DNA from: Bryobacterales bacterium
GTDB lineage: Bacteria > Acidobacteriota > Terriglobia > Bryobacterales > Bryobacteraceae
Reading direction: 5' to 3'
DNA length: 64,000 nucleotides
Assembly: GCA_016721425.1 (NCBI GenBank)
Contig: JADKID010000043.1
Span: forward strand, 1-64,000
Of the stretch, positions 8,569-19,346 are shown piece after piece. Within the stretch, counting starts at the first letter, position 1, and each line of letters begins with the position of its first letter. The notes below the pieces were generated by a model. It ran no database searches, had not been told where the DNA came from, and was given only the letters and a program-made list of their open reading frames with translations. The translations under genes and the position numbers were made by a program.

Positions 8569-9213
8569 CTACGGCTTCGCGCCCGCCGAGCCCGCACGGA
8601 CGCACCGGAACCCCAGGTCGTCGTCCGCCATGTCCTGCCTCGTCACCACCGGCACCCGCAGCAGCGGCGCCCCCTCCGTTGCCCACGGCGAGATCTTCGG
8701 GCAGCTCATCCAGCTCCCCCCGCGAAACACATACCGCTCCCCCGTCGTCCACTCCCAGACATTCCCCTCCATGTCATGCAGCCCCCACGGGTTAGCCGCC
8801 TTCGTCCCCACCGGCTGCGGCGCGCCGTCCGAGTTCTCCCGGTACCACACATACCGCTCGTCCAGTCCCTCGCCCCAGGAATGCGTCGTGGCCGCCCCCG
8901 CCCGGTTCGCATACTCCCACTCCCCCTCCGTCGGCAGCCGCGCACCCTTCCACCGGCAGAACGCCTCGGCGTCCTTGTAGTTCACATACACCACCGGCTG
9001 CCGCCCCACCACCGCAAATCCCGGATTCCGCCACGTCCGCTCCGCCCCCGCCTTCTCCGCCACCGTCTGGTGCCCGGTCGCCTCCACAAAGGCCCGAAAC
9101 TGCTCCACCGTCACCTCGGTCTTCTGCATCTCCAGCCCGCTCGGCAACTTCACATACTCCGGCTCCGCCCCCAGCGCCGCCGCACAGGCCAGCACCAGCC
9201 AAGCGCGCCTCAT
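8569..9213 (-). CDS. Secreted formylglycine-generating-enzyme (SUMF1/FGE-sulfatase) family protein
   Basis: 214 residues with an N-terminal signal peptide (MRRAWLVLACAAALGA). The FGE-type C-type-lectin-like fold is shown by TEVTVEQFRAFVEATGH, PVVYVNYKDAEAFCRWKG, RLPTEGEWEYANR, NPWGLHDMEGNVWEWT, FRGGSW and DDLGFRCVRA. The family includes sulfatase-maturing FGE and many non-sulfatase members. No sulfatase is adjacent, so activity is undetermined. It overlaps the upstream Rieske-like gene by four bases (ATGA), suggesting one transcript and a joint periplasmic function. It is on the short side for the family. Confidence 0.8.
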   Translation of the reverse strand: MRRAWLVLACAAALGAEPEYVKLPSGLEMQKTEVTVEQFRAFVEATGHQTVAEKAGAERTWRNPGFAVVGRQPVVYVNYKDAEAFCRWKGARLPTEGEWEYANRAGAATTHSWGEGLDERYVWYRENSDGAPQPVGTKAANPWGLHDMEGNVWEWTTGERYVFRGGSWMSCPKISPWATEGAPLLRVPVVTRQDMADDDLGFRCVRAGSAGAKP

Positions 9214-9614
9214 AGCACGATCTCCACCGCCCCGCCCGTCTCACGCACCGCATAGACCTGGATCGGCTTCGGCGCCGGCCCGCGCAGCACCTTGCCCCGC
9301 AGGTCAAACTCCGAGTGCCCGAGGCTCGTGCAGATCACCGTCCCATGCCGCTCATTCATCACAAGCGGCGCCCCGCCGTGCGTGCACACCCCGCTCACCG
9401 CGGCCAGCTTCCCATCCGCCGTCCGCACCAAAATCACCTTCAGCTTCCGCGCCTCGTCGCTGATCCGCAGCGCCTGCGGCAACTCCTTCATCCGCAGCGT
9501 CAGCACCCCCCCGCTCACCTGGAAACTCCCCGCCGGAGCCTCCGGCAGGTCGCAGCAACGCGGCGGCAGCGCCGCCAGCAACATCGGACTGAGTAGGAAA
9601 TTTCGGCGTTTCAT
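9210..9614 (-). CDS. Secreted Rieske-type [2Fe-2S] domain protein
   Basis: About 134 residues starting at ATG 9614 (MKRRNFLLSPMLLAALPP), which gives a signal peptide; a TTG 15 bases upstream is an alternative. The C-terminal half reads KLAAVSGVCTHGGAPLV followed by VICTSLGHSEFDL and GKVLRGPAPKPI, the layout of Rieske ferredoxin domains. The first cluster motif C-T-H is intact. In the second, the His is five residues after the Cys (CTSLGH) instead of three (CxxH). It is translationally coupled to the FGE-like gene downstream. Probable role: small periplasmic electron carrier, if it still binds a cluster. Confidence 0.75.
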   Translation of the reverse strand: MKRRNFLLSPMLLAALPPRCCDLPEAPAGSFQVSGGVLTLRMKELPQALRISDEARKLKVILVRTADGKLAAVSGVCTHGGAPLVMNERHGTVICTSLGHSEFDLRGKVLRGPAPKPIQVYAVRETGGAVEIVL

Positions 9615-9678
9615 ATCGGATACACGCAATATATCAGCCCGGCAGAACCCTTGGGCGATCTGCTACCCTGAAGTGGTT

Positions 9679-9819
9679 ATGTCAACGAACAACGGCGACA
9701 AGGCGCGCCACAACAAAATCCAGAAACGGCGGGCCATTGCGCGCGCCAAGATCCGTGTGATCAAGGCAGAACTCATCGCCGCTGCCGTAGCCAAAAAAGC
9801 TGAGCAGCCCGCCGCCTAA
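9679..9819 (+). CDS. Small basic hypothetical protein
   Basis: A 46-codon frame starts at ATG 9679 and reads MSTNNGDKARHNKIQKRRAI, then ARAKIRVIKAELIAAAVAKK. It is rich in Lys and Arg with a predicted single helix and an Ala-rich end. It stands alone between divergent genes. Small GDKARxN-type proteins of this kind occur in acidobacterial genomes as I recall, but no function is known. The composition (not a GC-rich shadow) makes it more likely real than chance. Confidence 0.5.
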   Translation: MSTNNGDKARHNKIQKRRAIARAKIRVIKAELIAAAVAKKAEQPAA

Positions 9820-9882
9820 CCGCAGCGGTCCCGAACCAATCCGGCCCCAGCGCAGCATTCTGTGTCTGGGGTCGATTTGCGT

Positions 9883-12800
9883 TTACGCGCTCAACCCGGC
9901 AATCTGCGCCCGCAACTGATCCAATAACTGATTCGGCGTCAGGCTCGCCTCCAGCGGCAGCCGCAGCACCCCCGCCGGCGTAAACTGCGCCCCCGGCGTC
10001 GTGCTCACCAGGCTCATCAGCTTCTGCGGGTCAATCGCCGCGCCCGGATGGAACTTCACGTTCACCCCGCCGCCCCGCCGGTCAATCGTCTCAATCCCGC
10101 ACCGCGCCGCCAGCGTCTTCAACTGCGAGAAATCCACCAACTGCCGCAGGCTCTCCGGCGCCGCGCCATACCGGTCTTCCAACTCCGAGAGCAGCGCCCG
10201 CGCCTTCTCCGGTTCGCCCGCATCCGCGATCCGCTTGTACGCCTTCAGCCGCTGCTGCTCATCGGCGATATACGTCGCCGGGATGCGAATATCCAGGCCC
10301 AGATTCAGCGACGAATGTACCTCCGGCGCCACTACCTCGCCACGCAACTCCCGCGCCGTCTCGTCCAGCAGCTTCACATACGTCTCATACCCCACCGACG
10401 CCATGTGCCCGTGCTGCTCGCCACCCAACAGATTCCCGGCCCCGCGCAGTTCCAGATCCAGCGCCGCGATCTTGAAGCCCGCGCCCAGGTCCGAAAACTC
10501 CTTCAGCGCCGCCAGCCTCTTCCGCGCCACCTCGCTCAACTCCACATCCGGCGGCACCAGCAGGTACGCATACGCCCGCCGGTTCGAGCGCCCCACCCGC
10601 CCGCGCAACTGGTACAGCTCGCTCAGTCCGTGGTTCTGCGCGTTCTCGATGATGATCGTGTTCGCCAGCGGAATATCCAGCCCGTTCTCCACAATCGTCG
10701 TGCAGACAAAGACGTCCGCCTCGCGATGCATAAATCCCAGCAGGACCTTCTCCAGTTCCTCTTCGCCCATCTGCCCGTGACCCACCGTCACGCGCGCATT
10801 CGGCACCAGCGCCTGAATCGCGGCCGCCCGGCTCCAGATGGAATCCACGCGGTTGTGCACGAAATACACCTGCCCGCCGCGCTGGATCTCCTGCTCGATC
10901 GCCGTCTTCACGATGTCCGGATTGAACTTCGCCACCACCGTCTGCACCGAAAGCCGGTCCTTCGGCGCCGTCTCGATCACGCTCATGTCCCGCAGCCCCA
11001 GCAGCGACATATGCAGCGTGCGCGGGATCGGTGTGGCCGACATTGTCAGCACGTCCACGCTGCGCTTGATCTGCTTCAGCCGCTCCTTGTGCCGCACGCC
11101 GAAGCGCTGCTCTTCGTCCACCACCAGCAATCCTAAATCCGGAAACTCCAGGTCCTTCGAGAGAATCCGGTGCGTGCCCACCACCACGTCCACTTTGCCC
11201 GCCGCCAGATCCGCCAGCGCCGCCTTGATCTCCTTCGGAGTCCGGAAGCGGCTCAGCATCTCGATGTTCACCGGGAACGCCTGGAACCTCTTCCGCAGCG
11301 TCTCGAAATGCTGCAACGCCAGCACCGTGGTCGGCGCCAGGATCGCCACCTGCTTGCCGTCGCCCAGCGCCTTGAACGCCGCCCGCATCGCCACCTCGGT
11401 CTTGCCGAAACCGACGTCGCCGCACAGCAGCCGGTCCATCGGGTGCGGGCTCTCCATGTCCCGCTTGATCTCAGCCACCGCCTGCACCTGGTCGCGCGTC
11501 GGCGTGTATTCAAACGCGTCCTCAAACTCGGCCTGCCAGTTGCTGTCCGGCGAAAACGCAAAGCCCTCCGACATTTTGCGCTCGGCGTAGAGCTTCAACA
11601 GCTCCTCCGCCATGTCGCGCATCTTCGCCTTCACGCGCGACTTCGTCTTCGCCCACGTCACCCCGCCCAGCTTGTCCATCGGCGGAGGCGCTTCGCCCGC
11701 GCCGCGGTATTTCTGGATCAGGTCCAGCCGCGTCAACGGCACGTAGAGCCGCGATTCGTTGGCGTACTCCACCACCATGAAATCCTCCATGGTGTCGCCG
11801 CCGCTGATCTGCTTCAGCCCCGTGAACTTGCCGATGCCGTGCTGCGCGTGCACGACAAAGTCGCCGATCTTCAGGTCCAGGCTCTCCGGCGTAAAGAGCG
11901 CCACGTGCGAGCGCGCCCGCCGCGGCTCGGCCGCATAATCGGACGCCTCAAACAGATCCTCGCTGCCGATCAGCGCAAAGCGCGCGTCGGGGAACACCAC
12001 CCCACGCCGCACCTGCCCCTGCACCAGGTAGACGCTGGCCGCCTCCATCGCCAGGTACGCCCGCTCGGAGAGATACTGCGGCGTCGTGGTCTTCAGCTCC
12101 ATGCCCAGGTGGAAGGGCAGGGAATACTCGGCCAGGATGTCGGCCAGCCTCTCTACCTCGCCCTGCGTGGAGGCGCAGAACGCGACGCGGTAGCCCTGCT
12201 CCACCATCGAGCGCGCCTCGCTCACCGCCGCCGGCATGTTGTTGCGGAACGCCATGCCCGGCCGCGACGAGATCTGCAAGGGCGCGTGATCGGCGTGCAG
12301 CTCACCCTCCAGGCCCAGTTCGCGGATCTCCAACTCGCGCCGCTCCACGTTGGCCGCCGCAAACTCGCCCCACCTCAGAAAGATCTGATCCGGCGGGCAC
12401 GGCGATTGTTCCGCCAATGTCTCCAGGCGCTTCCACAGCCGCTCGGCCGCCGTCTTCAATCCCTCCGGCTCGTCCCACACCAGCAGTGGCCCGTTGATCA
12501 GGCTCTCGATCGTGCCGTGCCGCGGCCGCAGCATCGGCAGCGCAAACTCCCAGCCGGGAAAGACTTCTCCGGGTACGATGTCTTCCCGCTCCAGCCGCTC
12601 GGCCAGTTCGCGCAGCAGCGCGTGGGTCCGCGGAGTCTCTTCCAACGGCAGCAGCGTACACTCTTCGACCTTCAAAACCGAGCGCTGCGTCGCCGGGTCA
12701 AACCGCCGCAGGCTCTCGATCGTGTCGCCGAAAAACTCCAGCCGCAACGGCTGATGCGACTCCGCCGGGAATATGTCGAAGATGCCGCCGCGAATCGAAA

Positions 12801-13359
12801 ACTCGCCTTCCATCTCCACCGGCTCGCGCCTCTCGTAACCGATGCTCTCCAGGTGCGCGGCCAGGTCGTCCATCGCGATCTCGTCGTTGTGCCGCAGGGT
12901 CAGCGCCAGTTGGCGGTAGTCGTTCGTGCCGCCGGTGCGCAGCAGCGCGCTCGCCACCGGAGTCACCGTGATGGAGCTCTTCCCCGACGCCAGCCGGTAG
13001 AGCCCCACCGCCCGCTGCTCCTTCAGATCGGTATGCGGCGAGAGGTTCTGCCCCGGCAACACGTCCAGCGCCGGGATCAGCATCGGCGCCGCCACCCCGC
13101 GCCCGCTCAGCAGCAGGTCGTGGAACGTCTGCAACAGCTCGAAGAGGATCTCGGCCGTGCGGTTGGTATCGGTAATTACCAGGATCGGCTGCTCCAGCGT
13201 CTGCCACAGCAGCGTCAGATACAGCGCCTTCGCCGTGGGCGTCAGCCCGCTGAGTTGCGAGCGCCCGCTGCGCTCTTCGCGCAGACGCCGGCTCAGCTCC
13301 TGAAACGCCGGATGGCGCGTCAGGCTCTGAAACTGGTCGCGGACGCTCTGGTTGATCAC
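9883..13359 (-). CDS. mfd: Transcription-repair coupling factor Mfd
   Basis: 1158 residues, the normal length. It releases RNA polymerase stalled at DNA lesions and recruits UvrA. The N-terminal UvrB-like part contains ETIESLRRFDPATQRS. A CarD-like RNA-polymerase interaction domain starts near residue 495 (KIGDFVVHAQHGIGKFTGLK). The translocase has Walker A GDVGFGKTEV, VVDEEQRFGVRHKE, the SATPIPRTLHMSLLGLRDMS motif and QLRGRVGRSNRRAYAYL. The C-terminal TRCF domain includes RLKAYKRIADAGEPEKA. It is coupled to the upstream rfaE2-like gene by a four-base overlap, an unusual pairing. A weak CCCCAG/CTGGGG hairpin lies just downstream. Confidence 0.97.
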   Translation of the reverse strand: MINQSVRDQFQSLTRHPAFQELSRRLREERSGRSQLSGLTPTAKALYLTLLWQTLEQPILVITDTNRTAEILFELLQTFHDLLLSGRGVAAPMLIPALDVLPGQNLSPHTDLKEQRAVGLYRLASGKSSITVTPVASALLRTGGTNDYRQLALTLRHNDEIAMDDLAAHLESIGYERREPVEMEGEFSIRGGIFDIFPAESHQPLRLEFFGDTIESLRRFDPATQRSVLKVEECTLLPLEETPRTHALLRELAERLEREDIVPGEVFPGWEFALPMLRPRHGTIESLINGPLLVWDEPEGLKTAAERLWKRLETLAEQSPCPPDQIFLRWGEFAAANVERRELEIRELGLEGELHADHAPLQISSRPGMAFRNNMPAAVSEARSMVEQGYRVAFCASTQGEVERLADILAEYSLPFHLGMELKTTTPQYLSERAYLAMEAASVYLVQGQVRRGVVFPDARFALIGSEDLFEASDYAAEPRRARSHVALFTPESLDLKIGDFVVHAQHGIGKFTGLKQISGGDTMEDFMVVEYANESRLYVPLTRLDLIQKYRGAGEAPPPMDKLGGVTWAKTKSRVKAKMRDMAEELLKLYAERKMSEGFAFSPDSNWQAEFEDAFEYTPTRDQVQAVAEIKRDMESPHPMDRLLCGDVGFGKTEVAMRAAFKALGDGKQVAILAPTTVLALQHFETLRKRFQAFPVNIEMLSRFRTPKEIKAALADLAAGKVDVVVGTHRILSKDLEFPDLGLLVVDEEQRFGVRHKERLKQIKRSVDVLTMSATPIPRTLHMSLLGLRDMSVIETAPKDRLSVQTVVAKFNPDIVKTAIEQEIQRGGQVYFVHNRVDSIWSRAAAIQALVPNARVTVGHGQMGEEELEKVLLGFMHREADVFVCTTIVENGLDIPLANTIIIENAQNHGLSELYQLRGRVGRSNRRAYAYLLVPPDVELSEVARKRLAALKEFSDLGAGFKIAALDLELRGAGNLLGGEQHGHMASVGYETYVKLLDETARELRGEVVAPEVHSSLNLGLDIRIPATYIADEQQRLKAYKRIADAGEPEKARALLSELEDRYGAAPESLRQLVDFSQLKTLAARCGIETIDRRGGGVNVKFHPGAAIDPQKLMSLVSTTPGAQFTPAGVLRLPLEASLTPNQLLDQLRAQIAGLSA

Positions 13360-13838
13360 TCGGCCTTCCGCCGCGAGACAATCTCTTCCACCGTGGCCGT
13401 GGTGGAGTGGCCGGGCTCTATCGGCAGCAGCACCACTTTGCCGCCCGCCGCCTCCACCTCTTCCCGCCCGGCGACGAAATGGCTCCAGTCGCTGCCCTTC
13501 ACCAGCACGTCCGGCAGGATCCGGCTGATCAGCTCGCGCGGCGTCTCTTCGTCAAACAGCGTAATGGCATCTACCGCCTCCAGCGCTGCCGCCAAAGATG
13601 CGCGGTCATTCTCATTCACGATGGGGCGCTTGGGGCCTTTGATCAGTGCGACGCTCTCGTCCGAGTTCAACGCCAGGATCAGGATGTGGCCCAGTTCCTT
13701 GCAGCGCTCCAGGGTCCGGATGTGGCCGGGGTGCAGGATGTCATAGCATCCATTGGTGAAAACCACCACCTTGCCTTCCCGCTTCCATCGCTCCCGCGCG
13801 CGCCGCAACTCGCCATGTGTGTAAATCTCGCCCACCAC
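13356..13838 (-). CDS. rfaE2: Heptose-1-phosphate adenylyltransferase (RfaE2/HldE C-terminal domain)
   Basis: 160 residues. It is a nucleotidyltransferase of the cytidylyltransferase-like fold, with the signature FTNGCYDILHPGHIRTLERC and the later segment LPDVLVKGSDW, typical of the ADP-L-glycero-D-manno-heptose pathway enzyme that adenylates heptose 1-phosphate. It corresponds to the stand-alone second half of E. coli HldE; no kinase half is present. The stop overlaps the mfd start by four bases, so translation of the two is coupled. It acts in the cytosol for LPS core or surface glycan synthesis. Confidence 0.88.
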   Translation of the reverse strand: MVGEIYTHGELRRARERWKREGKVVVFTNGCYDILHPGHIRTLERCKELGHILILALNSDESVALIKGPKRPIVNENDRASLAAALEAVDAITLFDEETPRELISRILPDVLVKGSDWSHFVAGREEVEAAGGKVVLLPIEPGHSTTATVEEIVSRRKAE

Positions 13839-13962
13839 TCCAGTTTAGCCGCCCGCGCCGCGCGCCACCGTGTTCCTGTGGTAACTATCCCCGTCCGGAG
13901 TGCGCCCAAACTCCTTGCGGTCCATGTCGCCTGCGCCATGTAGCCGCACGGAAAGGACCACC

Positions 13963-14978
13963 ATGCAAATCACCCGACGAGACATGGGCCGGATCGCCCT
14001 GGCCTCCGTGCCTCTGGCCTCCGCCTTCGGCGCCAAAAAGATCAATTCGCGGTTTGGAGGCGTCCAGATCGGCGCCATCACCTACAGCTTCAACCGCATC
14101 GCCAACCCTGATCCGGAGGCCATTCTCAAGGCTTACGTGGAGATCGGACTCGGCGAGGCCGAACTGATGTCGAACCACTGTGAAGCGCTCGCCGGCGCGC
14201 CGGCCATGCCGATGTTCGGCCGGCCCGGCGGTGGTCCGCGGCCCCCGGCCGCTCCCGGCGCCCCCGCCGCGCCCCGTCCGCCCGCCGGCCCGCGCCCACA
14301 ACTCACCCCCGAGCAGCTCGCCGAGCGCAAGGCCGCCATGGAAAAGCTCGCCGCCTGGCGTGCCACCACCAATACCTCCACTTGGCAGGGCGTCGCCAAG
14401 AAGTTCAAGGACTCCGGTATTGATCTCGCCCTCCTCTGCTTCAATATGCAGGACAGCATGAAGGATGAGGACATCGAGTACGGCTTCAACATGGCCAAGG
14501 CACTCGGCGTCAAGGGCATCACCACCAGCACCACCATGACCATGGCCAAGCGCATCGCCCCCATCGCCGACAAGCACAAGCTCCTTGTCGGCTATCACGG
14601 CCACGACGCCACCAACGACCCGAACCAGACCGCCACGCTCGAGAGCTACAAACCCTGATGGCCTACGGGAAGTACAACGGCGTCAATCTCGACATCGGCC
14701 ACTTCACCGCCGCGGGCTACGACGCTGTTGCCTTTATCAAGGAACATCACGCCAAGATCACCAACCTGCACATCAAGGACCGCAAGAAGGACCACGGCCC
14801 CAACGTCGCCGTCTGGGGTACGGGTGACACGCCCATGAAAGAAGTGCTCCAATTGCTCAAGAAGGAGAAGTATCCGTTCCCGGCCAACCTGGAACTGGAA
14901 TACCCCGTCCCCGAAGGTTCCGATATCATCGCCGAGGCCAAGAAGTGCCTCGCCTACGTGAAGAGCTGCCTGGCCTAG
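13963..14978 (+). pseudogene. Sugar phosphate isomerase/epimerase (xylose-isomerase-like TIM barrel), one-base frameshift
   Basis: Start ATG 13963 follows GGAAAGGA and gives MQITRRDMGRIALASVPLAS, a twin-arginine-like export signal. The barrel shows GGVQIGAITYSFNRI, then an unusual Pro/Gly-rich insert at about residues 87-125, and LLVGYHGHDATND. After ESYKP the frame hits TGA at 14656. The next frame continues correctly as LMAYGKYNGVNLDIGHF and TNLHIKDRK to LELEYPVPEG. Adding one C to the CCC run at 14653-14655 restores YKPLMAYGKYNG, and total length 1016 is one base short of a multiple of three. It was probably intact in the cell. It pairs with the following Gfo/Idh/MocA gene, a common exported sugar-modification pair. 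Confidence 0.85.
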
Positions 14979-15022
14979 CCAGGCGCTCGCCCTGTCTGCG
15001 AAACGTTATTTGGAGAATTGAA

Positions 15023-16585
15023 ATGGCTATATCAAGAAGGCACTTTTTTTACGGATCTCTGCTGGCGGGCGCGGTACCCACCGCCGGCTTCGGCAGCACC
15101 CCCTCGCTCAAATTCGCCGGCTTCAAGTCGCCGAATGAGAAGCTGAACTTCGCCGCCATCGGCTCCGGCGGCCAGGGCGCTAGCAACCTCGGCGCCGCAG
15201 CGCCCACCGAGAATGTCGTTGCGCTTTGTGATGTGGACGACAAGCGCGCCGCCTCCACCTTCAAGCGGTTCCCCAACGCCCCTACCTTCCGCGACTTCCG
15301 CAAGATGCTCGACAAAGAGGGCAAGAACATCGACGCTGTCATCGTCGCCACGCCCGATCACATGCACGCCACTGCCGCCATGTGGTGCATGGAGCGCGGC
15401 AAGAGCGTCTATGTGCAGAAGCCCCTCGTCCGCACCATCTGGGAAGCCCGCCAGTTGCGCGCCGCCGCCAACAAATACGGCGTCGCCACGCAGATGGGCA
15501 ACCAGGGCTACTCCAATGAAGGCACCCGCCAGGCCGCCGAGATCGTCTGGAACGGCGACATCGGCAATGTGACGGAAGTCCATGCCTGGAGCGATCGCCC
15601 GCTCTGGCCCCAGGGCCTGACCGAGATCCCCAAGGAGACGCCCGTCCCCTCGACCCTCGATTGGGACCTGTGGCTCGGCTGCGCCGAGAAGCGGCCCTTC
15701 ACCGACGGCGGAGCGGCCGAACCCGATCGCTGGGGCGGTTACTTCTACCAGCCCTTCAACTGGCGCGGCTTCTATGACTTTGGCTGCGGCGCCCTCGGCG
15801 ACATGGCCTGCCACATCCTCGGCGCGCCGAACATGGCCCTCCACCTCTCGCAGCGCAAGATCGTCGCCGTGGAGTGCATCAAGAAGGAAGGCACCAGCCC
15901 CTTCATGTTCCCCAAGGGATCCGTCACCCGCTATGACTTCGCGCCCTACGGCAACATGCCTGCGCTGAAGGTCTTCTGGTACGACGGCCTCAAGAAGAAC
16001 CCCATCATTCCCGGCGTGCCCGAGAGTGAGTGGATCGGCGATCCCCCGAGCGTTGCCCGCGCCGCCGGCGCGCCCGGCGCAGCCCGTGGCCAGGGCGGCC
16101 CCGGCGGCCCCGGCATGATGCGCCCCGCAGGGAACGACTTCCGCTCCCCCGGCCGCGTCTTCAACTGGGCCGAATTTGAAGCGATGAAGGCGCCCGATGC
16201 CCAGCTTCGCTTCCCCACGCCCGACGGCAGCGTCTTCATCGGCGACAAGGGCCTGATGACCACCGGCACCTACGGTGAAGTCACCCGGCTGCTCCCCGTC
16301 GACAAGATGAAGGACTACCGCATGCCCACGCCTTCCCTCACCCGCTCCCCGGGCCACATGCGCGATTTCATCCGCGCCTGCAAGGGTGGCGATCCGGCCT
16401 GCTCCAACTTCAACGTCTCCGCGCCTTTCGTCGAGTGGATGCTTCTTGGCGTGATCGCCCTGCGGCATGAAGGCAAGCTGGAATACGACCCCGACAAGAT
16501 GCGCATCACCAACAACAGTGAAGCGAACAAGCTCCTCAAGCCCGCGTTCCGCAAGGGCTGGGAGTTTCACACCGTCAAAGGTTAG
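15023..16585 (+). CDS. Exported Gfo/Idh/MocA family oxidoreductase
   Basis: 520 residues from ATG 15023 after a GGAGAA ribosome-binding site. The N-terminus MAISRRHFFYGSLLAGAVPT is a Tat-type signal. The Rossmann domain shows KLNFAAIGSGGQGASNLGAA, ALCDVD, ATPDHMHATAAMWCMERGKS and VYVQKPLVRTIWEA, where the family's usual EKP is QKP. A C-terminal dimerisation domain follows and includes a Gly/Pro-rich insert (APGAARGQGGPGGPGM). These NAD(P)-dependent enzymes oxidise or reduce sugars. This one very likely works with the upstream isomerase-like protein in the periplasm. Exact substrate unknown. Confidence 0.88.
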   Translation: MAISRRHFFYGSLLAGAVPTAGFGSTPSLKFAGFKSPNEKLNFAAIGSGGQGASNLGAAAPTENVVALCDVDDKRAASTFKRFPNAPTFRDFRKMLDKEGKNIDAVIVATPDHMHATAAMWCMERGKSVYVQKPLVRTIWEARQLRAAANKYGVATQMGNQGYSNEGTRQAAEIVWNGDIGNVTEVHAWSDRPLWPQGLTEIPKETPVPSTLDWDLWLGCAEKRPFTDGGAAEPDRWGGYFYQPFNWRGFYDFGCGALGDMACHILGAPNMALHLSQRKIVAVECIKKEGTSPFMFPKGSVTRYDFAPYGNMPALKVFWYDGLKKNPIIPGVPESEWIGDPPSVARAAGAPGAARGQGGPGGPGMMRPAGNDFRSPGRVFNWAEFEAMKAPDAQLRFPTPDGSVFIGDKGLMTTGTYGEVTRLLPVDKMKDYRMPTPSLTRSPGHMRDFIRACKGGDPACSNFNVSAPFVEWMLLGVIALRHEGKLEYDPDKMRITNNSEANKLLKPAFRKGWEFHTVKG

Positions 16586-16595
16586 TTGAGCCCGT

Positions 16596-16634
16596 TGTGT
16601 GGGGAGGCGCGTTCCACCGCGCTTCCCCGCACGT
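16596..16634. terminator. Hairpin between convergent genes
   Basis: An imperfect inverted repeat GTGTGGGGAGGCGCG / CGCGCTTCCCCGCAC lies between the ends of the oxidoreductase gene and the convergent acyl-CoA synthetase gene. It can serve as a terminator for both directions, although a strong T run is lacking. Confidence 0.5.
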
Positions 16635-16641
16635 CTTCCCT

Positions 16642-18453
<1,812 letters not shown>

Positions 18454-18542
18454 AAGTTCTACTCGTCTCCCTACCTGGCCCCGTTTCCACCAACCCAGTC
18501 CCCAGCGAACACCCGCCAACCCTATCAGCTTAGAATATCGGC

Positions 18543-19319
18543 ATGGCCTTTGAAAGAGAGCTCGCCCGAGTTCGCGAACTAGCCTGGGAGGCCGGCGCTC
18601 TGGCCCTGCGCTACCAACACGAAGGCTTCACGATGGAGGACAAGCCCGACGATTCGCCGGTGACCATCGCCGACAAGGAATCCGAGCGCCTGCTGGTCGC
18701 CGGCTTCACCGAATCGTTTCCTGGCGACGGACTGTTGGGCGAAGAGGGCACAGACCGCGCGGGCACGTCGGGTCGCCGCTGGATCATCGACCCGATCGAC
18801 GGCACCCGCGACTTCGTGCGCGGCAACCGATTGTGGTGCAACCTCCTCGCACTGGAAGTGGACGGCGTGGTGGAAGTGGGCGTCGTCACCTTTCCCGCCC
18901 TGCAGAACCAATACTGGGCCGTGCGCGGTGAAGGAGCGTGGCGCTGGGGCGCCGGCGCGGTCACCAACCTGAAGTGCTCCAGTATCGAAACCCCGGATCG
19001 CGCGGTGGTCTGCTTCAACCAGTTGAACAAGGCGCTGCAGCGCCCGCTCGCCGAGAAGGCGCTGCCATTCCTCTCCGAGTTCTGGGCCGTGCGTGCACTT
19101 GGCGGCGCCCTGGACGCCATGCTGGTGGCTGCGGGCTCGGCCGAAGTGTGGATCGAGCCGTACTGCCAGGCATGGGACCTCGCCCCGATCTCCCTGATCG
19201 CCAAGGAGGCCGGCTGCCGCTATTTCGACTACAGCGGCGCCGACTCCATCTACAACCGCAACGCGGTGATCTGTACGCCCAATCTGGAGCCGTGCGTTCG
19301 CGAGTACCTCGGGCTCTGA
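18543..19319 (+). CDS. Inositol-monophosphatase-family phosphatase, candidate histidinol-phosphatase
   Basis: 258 residues with the family's metal-site motifs: DSPVTIADKESERLL, LLGEEGT, the core WIIDPIDGTRDFVRG, and the late WDLAPISLIAKEAGC. The Mg-dependent fold covers inositol monophosphatase, CysQ, FBPase and HisN-type histidinol-phosphatases. The DGTRDFVRG version and length resemble HisN-type members as I recall them. The histidine operon at 29.5-36.4 kb lacks a classical bifunctional HisB phosphatase domain, so this is one of two candidates for that step. It is transcribed divergently from the acyl-CoA synthetase. Confidence 0.8.
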   Translation: MAFERELARVRELAWEAGALALRYQHEGFTMEDKPDDSPVTIADKESERLLVAGFTESFPGDGLLGEEGTDRAGTSGRRWIIDPIDGTRDFVRGNRLWCNLLALEVDGVVEVGVVTFPALQNQYWAVRGEGAWRWGAGAVTNLKCSSIETPDRAVVCFNQLNKALQRPLAEKALPFLSEFWAVRALGGALDAMLVAAGSAEVWIEPYCQAWDLAPISLIAKEAGCRYFDYSGADSIYNRNAVICTPNLEPCVREYLGL

Positions 19320-19346
19320 GATAGCTCCCTGTTATAAACTGCCCCT

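Noticed and set aside
11170..13746. An 858-codon plus-strand frame opposite mfd and rfaE2
   Set aside because: It is rich in Arg, His, Leu and Gln with no domain, a GC-rich antisense shadow of mfd.
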